Below, in pieces: positions 20,177 through 31,546 of a stretch of 64,000 nt of DNA. Source of the stretch: Tetrapisispora phaffii CBS 4417 (taxonomy: Eukaryota; Ascomycota; Saccharomycetes; Saccharomycetales; Saccharomycetaceae); the NCBI RefSeq assembly GCF_000236905.1, contig NC_016533.1:368467-432466 (forward strand). Direction: 5' to 3'. A model generated the notes under the pieces. It did no database searches. It was not told the origin of the DNA and saw nothing but the letters and a program-made list of their open reading frames with translations. The translations under genes and the position numbers were made by a program. Within the stretch, counting starts at the first letter, position 1. Each line of letters starts with the position of its first letter.

Positions 20177-20585
20177 GTCAGAACATATTGGATACCTATT
20201 TTATTTTTATATATACTGTTTTTACATGAATGTCTGTGTATGTGTATGTATTTTGGCATTTAATTACTAGTTAATATTCATAAGAGGCTATGCTCTAGAA
20301 GATTCTATACTGTTTCTTGTTGCTTATTTAGTTTATATATCCAAAAATTGTTTGGAATAAAGTTAAATATACCTTTATATATCGAAATGATCAAATCCGA
20401 TGATTTGAAGTTTTAAAAATATTTGATTCACTTTGCTGACAAATGTTGTCAACTGGATAACAGGTAGATAAATGATATACATATAATTATCATTTGATTA
20501 TTGCCATTGATTTTCTAGTGTTGAATCAGTTATATTTATAAGTTTCCAAGTATAAAGAACAAGTTTGAGTAAGAACTGACTAAGT
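20177..20585. other. Intergenic: upstream region of MND2
   Basis: This is AT-rich spacer between two plus-strand genes, with no RNA gene or clear motif. Confidence 0.4.
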
Positions 20586-21881
20586 ATGTTCTCAGGGTTT
20601 GGATTTAACGATAATGGTACCACTTCCTCGTTAAATGAGTTAGCATTGTTTAGAGATATTAAAACGAACATTGCTCTAAATGAGAATGAAAGTAATGTTT
20701 CGAAAGGTAGTTCTCACCAAAAGAGTAGATTTACATTCGATGATTTAAATCAAAATGGGAATGCGAGTAACAAGAAGAAAATGTGGAGTAAATATATTGT
20801 CAATAAGCGGAAGAAGAGGGCACAATACTATCCTCCCCTAGCTGCATATAACACATTTGATGAGACACCGTTCATCCCTCAATCAAGAATTAAATATGGA
20901 AACGCTACAGGAGCCAAGTTCGATGAAATGGTGATGAAAGAAGAAATGATGAAAAAAAGACTTAAAGATATACAGAAGTTAGGTTGGAACTTCATACGAT
21001 CAATTGGAGTTTCAAAAACTATGCAACAATTGGAGGAGGAGCATAAGGCTCTTCTGGAGGCAGATAAGGACCTTGATAGAGAAGGAACTGCATACCCTAC
21101 AGCAATCGATACCGACCTTGACAATAGTAGATCAGGAGTAAGCAGACATTTTGATGACCAACGACCTGAAGTTCAGTTAGGAAGTTCTACTTTACCAAGT
21201 AATACATCTAGGCCAAATAGATTACCACATGCATTTCAAGAGAATATAGATGATGATGGAACTACCTTCAGCGAGCTAAATGAACCGGATCATAACAGAG
21301 AAGAAATTCTTATAGCTGACGAATATGATGAGATACAAGAGGATGAACTTTCGTATGACTATAGTGAAGAATATGCAAGAGTTGAAGACGATTATGAAGA
21401 AAACACGAATGGAAATAGAAATAGTATGAACCAAAGTGATTATGGATCGGACGTTCAGCAAACAAATTTTACAGATATAGACAATAGAATATTACTTCAT
21501 AGAAACAACAGTGAAAGTTTTAACGAAGTAGAAGCTGGGATAGAAGCGATGGATGTACCTATTATAGACTTCTCGAATAGCCGTCAAACTGAACAAATTA
21601 CTGATCCGTCTAGGAATTTAGAGCTACAACAATATGTCGAATCATCACATTTGAGAAACTCTGTTGACGTATATGATGTAGCTAATGATTACGATTATCA
21701 CAGAATTGACGCTGATGCTGATACCGCCGATAGTCACGACTATTCAGAAGTGCCATCATTAAATGTCTCTGATCCACCAACTGTGAATGATAATCAAAGA
21801 GTTAGTAGTCTTACCGAGGCAGGTAGAAGTCTGACTATTGAACAATTTGAAAGAATACACGAATCAAACTTACCACAGTAA
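20586..21881 (+). CDS. MND2: Anaphase-promoting complex subunit Mnd2 (Apc15-like)
   Basis: The 431-aa protein is identified by the conserved Apc15/Mnd2 region: YYPPLAAYNTFDETPFIPQS near residues 80-100, then KKRLKDIQKLGWNFIRSIGV and SKTMQQLEEE at about 125-150. The rest is acidic and Asp/Glu/Asn-rich, as in S. cerevisiae Mnd2 (YIR025W, 368 aa). In yeast Mnd2 restrains the meiotic APC/C-Ama1 form and is part of the APC/C platform. Synteny agrees (MND2 next to YVH1, convergent). The protein is longer than its S. cerevisiae counterpart because of the acidic tail. Confidence 0.85.
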   Translation: MFSGFGFNDNGTTSSLNELALFRDIKTNIALNENESNVSKGSSHQKSRFTFDDLNQNGNASNKKKMWSKYIVNKRKKRAQYYPPLAAYNTFDETPFIPQSRIKYGNATGAKFDEMVMKEEMMKKRLKDIQKLGWNFIRSIGVSKTMQQLEEEHKALLEADKDLDREGTAYPTAIDTDLDNSRSGVSRHFDDQRPEVQLGSSTLPSNTSRPNRLPHAFQENIDDDGTTFSELNEPDHNREEILIADEYDEIQEDELSYDYSEEYARVEDDYEENTNGNRNSMNQSDYGSDVQQTNFTDIDNRILLHRNNSESFNEVEAGIEAMDVPIIDFSNSRQTEQITDPSRNLELQQYVESSHLRNSVDVYDVANDYDYHRIDADADTADSHDYSEVPSLNVSDPPTVNDNQRVSSLTEAGRSLTIEQFERIHESNLPQ

Positions 21882-21992
21882 ACTATGCATTTAGATAACC
21901 AGCGGAATGGCTGAATTATTAATAATATACACTTATTTATTAGTTAACATATACAGTTAAATTTAATTTAATATAATTTTTGCAGGCCATCT

Positions 21993-23069
21993 CTATTCTT
22001 TCTCTTGGAATTCAACAACATTCGGCAAAGCCTTCTTTTGAAATGAAACAGTGTCAACTTTATTTGTCTGTAAATGAATAGCTGGAACGACCCATTTACC
22101 ACAACTACATCTTGAACCCTTCCAATTATAACCACCAACTTTACTAGTACAGTTAGGACATGCAAATTTACCTTCAAGTTCTTGTTTGCCTTGTAATTCT
22201 TCTTTCATCCAATTCAATGGCTCTACAAAATAATGGGAACAAACTGTCTGCGAATCTTGAATACTGGTTATTCTTTTACCTCCAGATTTTCTTAAGAAAT
22301 GTCCCTCTGATGATTCTTTGCTAGGAGGTACATGTTTAATGAATGATGTGGATAATGCCAATTGTTGTCTACATTTCTTACATCTTGCAAGTTTAACTTC
22401 AGCTAATTCCTCAGAAGTCATTTCATCTAATGTTTTCTGTTCATCTTGCTTAAATAGATCATCGTCCTGCAAAATACCATTACCAGTTGGGTCTTCCTTA
22501 ACAGAATTAGTCAATTTCCATTGCTTATAAAGCGGATCATCTAAAGAAACGTATTTACCTCCTAATTCTTCAAAAAGTTTTAATTGTTCCATGAAATTTT
22601 CATTTGGTTCAACCATTGGTCTTTTCCTCTTCACAGCATGTAGAGAAGTCTTCAAGTCAAACCCATATCGATACATTAAATACGCCACAACGAAAGAGAC
22701 AGATCTGGAGACACCTGCCTGACAGTGGATATAAACAGCACCCTTCTGCGGTTTTTTTCTGAAGTCTGCTTTATCTGGAGAATATTCTTCCTCATCTGGA
22801 AACAAACAACGATCAATAAAAGTATTACATTCGTTAAAATATTGTAAGATGTCTGTAGAATCATTATCATCTATAGGAATATTTTTCACAGTGTAACTCT
22901 TTCTTACTAGATATTCAGGAATCACTTGGAACTTTATAATGGATAAAATATGAGTGATCCCATATAGCGCATGTAAAGGAGTGTGGTTTGCAATTGGAGA
23001 AATACCGCCAACATAAATACCACCCAAAATTCTGGTTAGATCTGGTTCTTCTGGAGTTTTTTTAGACAT
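21993..23069 (-). CDS. YVH1: Dual-specificity phosphatase Yvh1, ribosome maturation factor
   Basis: The 358-aa protein matches S. cerevisiae Yvh1 (YIR026C, 364 aa). The catalytic loop is HCQAGVSRS with Cys116 and Arg122, followed by KRPMVEPNENFMEQL. The C-terminal half holds the zinc-binding domain with paired cysteines (CKKCRQQ, CPNCTSK, GSRCSCGKWVVPAIHL). In yeast this part releases Mrt4 from pre-60S subunits and allows stalk assembly, and the phosphatase activity is dispensable for that. The gene is convergent with MND2 (about 110 bp apart). The start ATG is at 23067-23069. Confidence 0.96.
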   Translation of the reverse strand: MSKKTPEEPDLTRILGGIYVGGISPIANHTPLHALYGITHILSIIKFQVIPEYLVRKSYTVKNIPIDDNDSTDILQYFNECNTFIDRCLFPDEEEYSPDKADFRKKPQKGAVYIHCQAGVSRSVSFVVAYLMYRYGFDLKTSLHAVKRKRPMVEPNENFMEQLKLFEELGGKYVSLDDPLYKQWKLTNSVKEDPTGNGILQDDDLFKQDEQKTLDEMTSEELAEVKLARCKKCRQQLALSTSFIKHVPPSKESSEGHFLRKSGGKRITSIQDSQTVCSHYFVEPLNWMKEELQGKQELEGKFACPNCTSKVGGYNWKGSRCSCGKWVVPAIHLQTNKVDTVSFQKKALPNVVEFQEKE

Positions 23070-23512
23070 TACAAAAATTTGTCTTTGGTGTTTACTGAAT
23101 AGTTAAAGGAAATGGGAAAATTCTAATGAACATAAAGATATGAATGTAAAAACTTATCTTATACTCTCAGATCAAAAAAATCCTATAAGATAAACATGTT
23201 TTATTAATATCTTTATATCTAATGTTATTATGTGACCTTCAATATATTCCCATCACCATACAAAAATTTTGCGATGAGCTTGTAAAATATTTTGTATAGA
23301 GAGCGTCGCTACCAAGTCAGATATACAAGCCAAGTACGTTAAGGATGTAGTTAATATACTACTTATGTAATAAGATAACTTCATAAACGTTTATTAATTA
23401 ACTGATATTATACTAATACTGCATCATTCGTTATGATATTTATCTATTTTTTGGTTTGTTTCTTTCTTCCCTTTTAAATCCTTGCATATGTGGACGCTGG
23501 AAAAATATTTGT
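23070..23512. other. Intergenic: YVH1 promoter and RAM2 3' end
   Basis: 443 bp of AT-rich spacer between two minus-strand genes. No RNA gene or clear motif is seen. Confidence 0.4.
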
Positions 23513-24520
23513 TCAAGCTGACAGTTTGGATATCATATGGTTCCATAAGCCTCTTCTTATTGGATCATACTTGATTGATAAAGATTTGTATGCCTTGATT
23601 GCCATGTTTTTTTTGTCTGGGATCCTTGAATAGCCATCAGCAACAAATTGGAGTGCATATGACGACTTTAGTTGTGGTAAGTTGGTAGAATTAGTTTCAG
23701 TAAGTTCAGATTCGTTTTTCTCGAAGATATTATCTATATACTGAATGGCAAATTCATCTATGCCGTTTATTGTGTAATCTTCATCAAAGTATTTATCAAG
23801 TATCCCCCTTAAGTAGTTCCAACTGCTTACGTTCTGTGGACATAGTGTAATTTTTTGTTTAGCATATTCAATTTCAAAATCGATTGTTTCTTTCTTTAAC
23901 TGTTCGTTCCAGTTGTCTTCATTCTTATTTGATGTTAGATTTTTCAAAACAAACATTCTATGCGTCCATGCACTATTGTTATAAATGTCTTTTTCTATTA
24001 GACTATCGGCAAACTGGAATTCATTAGTAAAATCATTGAATTTTTGAACACACCATTTTCTATAAGACCAAACATGGTAATTCTTTGTATCTTCATCTAT
24101 CATCATCTCTAATACTGGCAATTCTCGTTTCAAAGATGCATTTGGATGCACCTCTAGCAGAGCTTGTCTATAGGACCAAATTTGATAATTCTTAGGATTA
24201 TTTAAAGTCACCTCATCCAGCCAATCAAGCTCTTTATTCAAAAAGGCTTCAATGTCACCACTGACTGCCATCAATGCAGTGACTATGTTAAAACGATAAT
24301 TCCAGATTGTGTAGAAAGCAGGAGATAAATCAATCACACAAGAAGTTAAGTCTAGTGCTCTCTCAGAGAATTCCCCATTGCTTATCAACCGTCTAGCAAT
24401 CCCTATAACCTGTTTGTACTCATCAGTGTACATGATTTGACAAAGCTCATTGTCCAAGCCTGTTTCGATTGGCAGTGGTTCAATGTCGCTATACAAACTA
24501 ACATCAAATTCTGACATCAT
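23513..24520 (-). CDS. RAM2: Alpha subunit shared by farnesyltransferase and geranylgeranyltransferase I
   Basis: The 335-aa protein corresponds to S. cerevisiae Ram2 (YKL019W, 316 aa). Ram2 pairs with Ram1 or Cdc43 to prenylate CaaX proteins such as Ras, a-factor and Rho GTPases. The prenyltransferase alpha repeats are plain: FYTIWNYRFNIV, NYQIWSYRQALL, NYHVWSYRKWCV, NSAWTHRMFVL and SSWNYLRGIL, with a final RRGLWNHMISKL. Two adjacent ATG codons open the frame and either could be used. The next conserved gene to the right in the ancestral order, SPT23/MGA2, is missing here. Confidence 0.96.
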   Translation of the reverse strand: MMSEFDVSLYSDIEPLPIETGLDNELCQIMYTDEYKQVIGIARRLISNGEFSERALDLTSCVIDLSPAFYTIWNYRFNIVTALMAVSGDIEAFLNKELDWLDEVTLNNPKNYQIWSYRQALLEVHPNASLKRELPVLEMMIDEDTKNYHVWSYRKWCVQKFNDFTNEFQFADSLIEKDIYNNSAWTHRMFVLKNLTSNKNEDNWNEQLKKETIDFEIEYAKQKITLCPQNVSSWNYLRGILDKYFDEDYTINGIDEFAIQYIDNIFEKNESELTETNSTNLPQLKSSYALQFVADGYSRIPDKKNMAIKAYKSLSIKYDPIRRGLWNHMISKLSA

Positions 24521-25223
24521 TGATTAATTCAAAGCCAATGATATGCTATGCGATGCAATCTTTACCGTTTGCTAATTAAAATAAAAATAAGACAAAATAA
24601 CCAATGCAGTTCAAGTTGGTCTCTATATATATATACAAGTGAGTCTACATATATAAACTATGTAAATAGAAACCTTCTTTCCAAAATCTCATCACTACAA
24701 TATGTTTCCTAAAAGAATGAAAAGTTGTGTTTCAAGTTGTGTTTCAGATTTTAAGACGGAGCAGCCATAGTAGGTCGCCGTACCACACATACATACATAC
24801 ATATATGTACATGAATAAACTGTTCAAACTATTCAGAAGTACTAGGTGTGTTGTAAATACATTAGCATGTAGTAAGTATTTTAATATTATATGCTTCCAT
24901 CACTTCCATTCTCTCTGTCTTTAAATGTTGGCATGTTTCTGTACTGCACTGTGCTTTTCAATATTACTATTTTGACAAGGCGACTGTTCGATTCCTTTGC
25001 AACGACTTTTTATAATTTTTATAATTTTATAAAAATTTTCAGTTGAGTACAGTCATCTCATCTCATCTCATCTCATCGATATAAAACATTGAATAGCTTA
25101 GGTAAACAAAAGAATCTTTGGGGGAACATTGATTTACAACTACAAGTGCAGAGACTCCAATTGTGTGTATTTTTGAGATTTGTTCGTTCTTATAAGAAGA
25201 GTGTGCATAGGATTATATAAATT
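24521..25223. promoter_or_regulatory. Divergent promoter between RAM2 and MAK11
   Basis: This 703-bp region contains short AT and ACAT simple repeats (about 24626-24640 and 24785-24805) and the RRPE/PAC-like block annotated at 25031-25080. No RNA gene is seen. Confidence 0.45.
25031..25080 (+). promoter_or_regulatory. RRPE-like and PAC-like block with five TCATC repeats upstream of MAK11
   Basis: AAAAATTTTCA at 25031-25041 resembles the reverse complement of the rRNA-processing element. Five exact TCATC units at 25053-25077 run into CGAT, so the reverse strand reads GATGAG repeatedly, the core of the PAC element. RRPE plus PAC is the known signature of ribosome-biogenesis promoters, consistent with MAK11, which starts 144 bp downstream. 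Confidence 0.55.
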
Positions 25224-26444
25224 ATGGCAAGAAATCAGTTTAGAATTGTTGTTGGTTCTTATGAACACAATATTTTATGTGTCTCTTTGGATTTGTCCTC
25301 AGCTACTCCATTGTTTACTCCTATTTTCCATTTCCAAGCTCATGCATTGAGTGTCAAATGTTTGGATATTTCGAGAAGATATTTGGTCTCAGGCTCTAAT
25401 GATGAGCATATTAGAATTTATGATCTTCAAAAGAGAAAAGAGTTAGGTACTCTGTTAGCGCACCAGGGCTCGATTACTGCATTGATGTTTTCGAAGAGTA
25501 GAGCCTCACTGAATGAAGGTGACGAGAAAGATGAACGTGTTGTTGACGGTAGCAGTAGTGGTAGCAGATGGTTGTTGTCCGCTTCTGAAGATAACAAGAT
25601 TGTGGTATGGAGAGTAAAAGATTGGGAGAATTTTGGTACTTTGAAGGGTCATACAGCAAGAATCAATGATATAGACATACATCCTTCCAACAGAGTTGCA
25701 GTGAGTGTTAGTGATGATCATTCTATTCGTTTATGGAATTTGATGACCGTGAAGAAAGCTGCTGTTCTTAAATTAAGAAAGTATTCTCAAAATGGTCAAT
25801 TCGTAAGGTGGTTAGGCAACGGTGATTTCTTTGCGGTGGCGTTACTAAACAAAGTATTGATCTATAAGACATCAACTGCAAAGGTTGTGAAGGAGATTGA
25901 TATTGAGAAAAAGACAATAATGCATATGGAAGTTGAAAAATTAAACGATGCTAATGGCAGTGAAGATGAATATTTAGTGGTCGGTTTAAGCGAAGGTAGT
26001 ATATGTTTCTACATGACAAAAGAATTCCAAGAGGAGTCTGAAGATAAAGTAGCTCCTGCATTCGTATTATTAGGCCATACAAATCGTGTGAAAGATTTTA
26101 AATTTTATGCAAATGAGTTTGGGAAATATCTTGTATCGATTGGTTCTGATGGTAAGATTGTGGTTTGGGATTTGAAATTGACAGGAAAGGACACTGAAAG
26201 ACAACAAGTCGCTATTTTTGACAGTGGTGAAAGATTGAATTGTTTGGCACTTTGCGACGAATCTGTTGAGAAATACGAAACAATGAAGAAGAGATCTAAT
26301 TCAGAAATGGAATTAGGTGAACAAAGTGAAGTTGAAAGTGACATGGAAGATTTAAAGAAAGCTATGTTCGGTGAGAAGCAAAAGAAAAGTAAGAAAGCTA
26401 ATAAGAAGGCCAAGAAGAAGAAGGTCACAGTGCACTTGGAATAG
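25224..26444 (+). CDS. MAK11: WD40 60S ribosome assembly factor Mak11
   Basis: The 406-aa WD40 protein corresponds to S. cerevisiae Mak11 (YKL021C, 468 aa), an essential nucleolar factor for early 60S assembly, also needed for killer dsRNA virus maintenance and related to human PAK1IP1. The start FRIVVGSYEHNILCVSLD and blade motifs such as ISRRYLVSGSNDEHIRIYDL and HPSNRVAVSVSDDHSIRLWN are diagnostic. The C-terminus is a lysine-rich tail (KKSKKANKKAKKKK) that probably serves nucleolar targeting or RNA binding. It precedes LYS1 in convergent orientation (163 bp). Confidence 0.94.
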   Translation: MARNQFRIVVGSYEHNILCVSLDLSSATPLFTPIFHFQAHALSVKCLDISRRYLVSGSNDEHIRIYDLQKRKELGTLLAHQGSITALMFSKSRASLNEGDEKDERVVDGSSSGSRWLLSASEDNKIVVWRVKDWENFGTLKGHTARINDIDIHPSNRVAVSVSDDHSIRLWNLMTVKKAAVLKLRKYSQNGQFVRWLGNGDFFAVALLNKVLIYKTSTAKVVKEIDIEKKTIMHMEVEKLNDANGSEDEYLVVGLSEGSICFYMTKEFQEESEDKVAPAFVLLGHTNRVKDFKFYANEFGKYLVSIGSDGKIVVWDLKLTGKDTERQQVAIFDSGERLNCLALCDESVEKYETMKKRSNSEMELGEQSEVESDMEDLKKAMFGEKQKKSKKANKKAKKKKVTVHLE

Positions 26445-26607
26445 GTATAGTCTTATAATATTTAGATGATATAATACTTCGTCAATACATAATAATTAAA
26501 ATTTAAAAATTGTTTTATTTATTTTAATGAAGGTGTAGTTAAATTATATACAAAACAAAATATGATTGCTCAAAACTAATGAAGTCCATTCGTAAATAAA
26601 AATTCCC

Positions 26608-27762
<1,155 letters not shown>

Positions 27763-28191
27763 TTATTAATACCTGTAAGTAACATAGAGATACAAAAGAA
27801 CAAGGAGATGAGATACAACCTATAAACAAGACATACTTACCTTATTTATATATGAAAAGCAAAAATAAAGGTATAATTTTATTAGATAGAATGACTAATT
27901 TCTAAGAACTTTAAGATGACTGAATCAAGAGTTTACATTATATATTCCACAGCAATCTGAATCCTAAACATCATGTTCTATCACTCTTGTACATCAAGAA
28001 CAAGACACATGGCAAAAAAAGTACATTAACTCAAAATATCATACAGTATATCATCATTCCAATGGCATGAGGAAGTATATTATCTCTCATCTCATCTCAT
28101 CTCTTGTATCTCATCTCTGGTATCTCTTGTGTCTCTCTTAATCATTTAATGTGCACTGAAAAGTGACAAATTCAATAAATCTCCAAATTAT

Positions 28192-28200
28192 TCCACCGGA
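28192..28200 (+). promoter_or_regulatory. Lys14-type activator site between LYS1 and CDC16
   Basis: TCCACCGGA fits the Lys14 consensus TCCRNYGGA, which mediates aminoadipate-semialdehyde-responsive activation of LYS genes. It lies about 460 bp upstream of the LYS1 start codon. A nine-base match in the right promoter is suggestive, not proof. Confidence 0.55.
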
Positions 28201-28243
28201 AAAGTATGAAAATGAAAAAATGAAAAAAATATATTTTGTCAGT

Positions 28244-28363
28244 CATGTGATTATCACGTGCAAGTCATGTGACCGTTAATGTTATTAGGGTTTGTTTTGC
28301 AGCGGAAACCCTACACCACAAATGATAGGGCTTGTGTGTACTTCGGCGGTTAAATCACGTGAT
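28244..28363. promoter_or_regulatory. Cluster of four Cbf1-type E-boxes (RTCACRTG) upstream of CDC16
   Basis: Matches to RTCACRTG or its complement are at 28244-28251 (CATGTGAT), 28253-28260 (ATCACGTG), 28266-28273 (CATGTGAC) and 28354-28363 (the palindrome ATCACGTGAT). Three fall within 30 bp. Cbf1 binds this element. No AT-rich CDEII-like element and no CDEIII-like sequence follow, so it is not a centromere. Confidence 0.6.
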
Positions 28364-28615
28364 TGGGATTTACATTTTCTGATATTTTTTTTTTCTGTTC
28401 TGTTTTTGTGGCAGCTTTTTCATCTTCGCCAATTTTAGTATTTATTAAATATGATAATATATAAGAATATAAAATCATAAAACACATAGTTCCTAGTTTG
28501 TTCCTAATAATTTTCATGGTTAAGGATTGTTTGCCAAGTTTGTTGATATTGTGATTATACTGAGTGAAAAAAAGTTTTTGTCTGGTTGCTAGATATACGA
28601 TCTCGGTTTAAAAAA

Positions 28616-31180
28616 ATGTCGAATGCAGAGGTTCCTGAACAATTCAATTCCACAATCACTTTTTCTCCATTTGCTACAAGAACAGCTACAGTTCCTAGCA
28701 ATAATAATATTAATAATGGTAATAATGCAAGAAGGGTTAGTCAGTTTACAGATGTCACTAGTCCATACCAGTCTCTTGTCGCAAATAGTCCTTTGATACA
28801 AAAAAATTCAATGGGCACAGATCCAAACAAGGGTAAGAACAATAATGGTAATACAAATTATCTGAATACACCATATCATCATTTTTCTAATCAAAGCAGT
28901 CATAATGGTAATACTAATAACGGTAATGGCAATAGCAATGGTAGTGCCAGAGTTTTGGAATCTAATAGAAAAACTTCTTTTTTCAATTCTAATGTTCCTT
29001 CAACTTTAAGAAAAGTCAGTTTACAAAGAGAATTAAATTCAAATTCAAATTCAAATGTGCGATCGAGAAGTACAACAAAGTATGAAATAGATAGATTTTC
29101 AAATACAAAAAATGATATGAATGCAAATGAACCTGATAATGCAAAATTAAGTTCTACTCAAAAGAATATTGGCGAAGATATAGGAATGAATGAAGATAGA
29201 AATATAAATAATAATAATGATACAAATGAACTTGAAATTATTGGAAAAAGAAAAATAACAGAAATCGATATAGCATCATTAAATTCAATCGAAAAATTAA
29301 GATTATGGAGACATGATTCATTAATGCAACACAATTATAGAACTGCTGAATTTGTAGGAAATATTATATATAATATTACAAATGATCCAAATGATGCCTT
29401 TTGGTTAGCACAAGTCCATTTTGCCACGTCATCATATAGCAGGGTCGTGGAACTTTTATCGAACAACAATTTAGATTCTACAAGTTTGATTTGTAAATAT
29501 TTAACTGCTTTATCATTGATCAAATTACAAAAATTTGATAATGCTTTGGATATTATTGGAGAAGTTAATCCTTTTGCTAGTGCGGAAATTGAATCCGAAA
29601 GTGATGATGACACAAATATAGACAAGAACAATAAAATTAATAATAGTTCTAAATATAACAAGAACTCTAATCATACAAATTCAACAAATAATAATACGAA
29701 TATTAATTCAAAGTATAATGATGGTGGTATTAAATTAGAGTCATCTTTGTGTTATTTGAGAGGTAAAATATTTTTAGCACAAAATAGTTTTAATAAAGCT
29801 AAAAATTCTTTTAAAGAAGCAATCCTAGTAGATATTAAAAATTTTGAAGCTTTTGAAGAATTAACTTCAAAAAGTTTATTGTCACCAAACGAAGAAATAG
29901 AATTAATACAAGATTTGGATTTCTCACTATTAGATGAAAATAATGATATGATAAAAAATCTATACATTTTAAGATTGTCAACTAATAATTCCTTGACTCA
30001 AAATCAATTAAATATAATTAAAAATTCACAAAATATTTTAATTGAAAATTATTATAACTTTGAAAATGATAAAAATTTAATTAATTCAAAGATTCAATCA
30101 TTTTATCAGACTTTTAAATTTAATGAGTGTTTAGAATTATGCGAATTGTTCTTATTAAAAGATGAATTTAATTTGGATGTTTTACCAACTTACATTGCAT
30201 GTCTTTATGAATTACATTGTAAAAATAAATTATTTCAATTGTCACATAAATTGGCTGAAAATATACCTAAAAATTCAATTACATGGTTTGCCGTTGGTAC
30301 TTATTACTTATCTGTTAATAAAATTATTGAAGCCAGAAAATATTTTTCGAAATCGTCGATCATAGATCCTACTTTTGCACCAGCATGGTTAGCATTCTCT
30401 CACACTTTTTCAATGGAAGGTGAACATGATCAAGCTATATCTGCTTACTCGACTGCATCAAGATTTTTCATGGGAACTCATTTGCCCAATTTGTATCTGG
30501 GAATGCAATATATGTTATTGAATACCTTGTCATTAGCAGAAGAATATTTTATTTTGGCATACGATGTCTCTCCAAACGATCCACTCTTATTGAACGAAAT
30601 GGGTGTTTTGTTTTATAGAAGAAATGATTACACGAAGTCAAAAAGATATTTGAAAAAAGCTTTGGAATTTATAAAAGACTTAGAACCGTCGTCAAAAATT
30701 GTAATTTCAATACAAACAAACTTATCAAATACTTTTCGAAAATTAGATGAATATGACATGGCAATCAGATGTTTAAAAAATATTTTAGAAGTTTCAGGAA
30801 AGGATGCAAACATATATTGTTTATTAGGATTTTTATATTTGAAAGTCAAAAAATTACCAAAAGCAATTGAATATTTACATCAATCATTATCTCTTAAGCC
30901 GATAAATTCAATCGCAGAGAATATATTAAAACATGCATTAGAATTAAACGTTTTGAAAACCTTAGACTCTGATCATCCATTGATCACAAATTCAAGCATC
31001 CAATCTAACAATAATTTTCTAAACAGGCTGAATGATATATCAAAAGTTAGTATGAGCAATATGGATGTGACTAATAAGAAAAGAATTACGCCTTCCATTA
31101 CAACTACAGATACAATTAAAAAACATAAAACAGAGAGCCTTCTATACCATAAAGACCATGACGAAATGGAATTAGAATAA
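28616..31180 (+). CDS. CDC16: APC/C TPR subunit Cdc16
   Basis: The 854-aa protein matches S. cerevisiae Cdc16 (YKL022C, 840 aa), a TPR scaffold subunit of the anaphase-promoting complex. The first 200 residues are Asn/Ser-rich and disordered. The core starts at about residue 225 with IASLNSIEKLRLWRHDSLMQ, followed by tandem TPRs including WFAVGTYYLSVNKIIEARKY, PTFAPAWLAFSHTFSMEGEH, DPLLLNEMGVLFYRRNDYTK and NIYCLLGFLYLKVKKLPKA. An Asn-rich insert interrupts the TPR region near residues 330-360. The start ATG is 28616; the frame extends ten codons upstream without another ATG. MND2, another APC/C subunit, lies 7 kb to the left. Confidence 0.96.
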   Translation: MSNAEVPEQFNSTITFSPFATRTATVPSNNNINNGNNARRVSQFTDVTSPYQSLVANSPLIQKNSMGTDPNKGKNNNGNTNYLNTPYHHFSNQSSHNGNTNNGNGNSNGSARVLESNRKTSFFNSNVPSTLRKVSLQRELNSNSNSNVRSRSTTKYEIDRFSNTKNDMNANEPDNAKLSSTQKNIGEDIGMNEDRNINNNNDTNELEIIGKRKITEIDIASLNSIEKLRLWRHDSLMQHNYRTAEFVGNIIYNITNDPNDAFWLAQVHFATSSYSRVVELLSNNNLDSTSLICKYLTALSLIKLQKFDNALDIIGEVNPFASAEIESESDDDTNIDKNNKINNSSKYNKNSNHTNSTNNNTNINSKYNDGGIKLESSLCYLRGKIFLAQNSFNKAKNSFKEAILVDIKNFEAFEELTSKSLLSPNEEIELIQDLDFSLLDENNDMIKNLYILRLSTNNSLTQNQLNIIKNSQNILIENYYNFENDKNLINSKIQSFYQTFKFNECLELCELFLLKDEFNLDVLPTYIACLYELHCKNKLFQLSHKLAENIPKNSITWFAVGTYYLSVNKIIEARKYFSKSSIIDPTFAPAWLAFSHTFSMEGEHDQAISAYSTASRFFMGTHLPNLYLGMQYMLLNTLSLAEEYFILAYDVSPNDPLLLNEMGVLFYRRNDYTKSKRYLKKALEFIKDLEPSSKIVISIQTNLSNTFRKLDEYDMAIRCLKNILEVSGKDANIYCLLGFLYLKVKKLPKAIEYLHQSLSLKPINSIAENILKHALELNVLKTLDSDHPLITNSSIQSNNNFLNRLNDISKVSMSNMDVTNKKRITPSITTTDTIKKHKTESLLYHKDHDEMELE

Positions 31181-31546
31181 TATTTCATCCACAAGATATA
31201 GAAGAGAATGACAAACCATAATATAAAGCAATAATCATTATTTATTATATTACATTACTCGTATGCATGCTATCGACTTTTCTTTTCGTAACATACAAGT
31301 TTTATAAATTTTGACCCATGTGCGTACCTTATAATAGGTTAAAATATTTATAATTTGTTGTTTGAATTCTGAAGGAAGTAACTTCTAAATTCAAATTTAG
31401 TCATTATATATATCGTTAATACTGTGTATTCGATTTAACTTCTATTGTTACGTTATAATGTAGAACTCACATTTTCTCGTAAGTAAAAGATTCCTATATT
31501 AAAATAGCATCTTCCATTTAAGTACTTTACTCGAGAACAATTGAGG
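31181..31546. other. Convergent intergenic region after CDC16
   Basis: This is 366 bp of AT-rich DNA between the 3' ends of two convergent genes. I see nothing in it beyond likely transcript ends. Confidence 0.4.

Noticed and set aside
27832..27843. ATACTTACCTTA, identical to the first 12 bases of yeast U1 snRNA
   Set aside because: The following bases diverge completely from U1, no Sm site or conserved stem is seen downstream, and the region is a promoter between LYS1 and CDC16.
28244..28400. Centromere candidate (CDEI-like ATCACGTG followed by T-rich DNA)
   Set aside because: There is no 75-90 bp AT-only CDEII and no CDEIII consensus with TTCCGAA. The E-boxes are better read as promoter elements.
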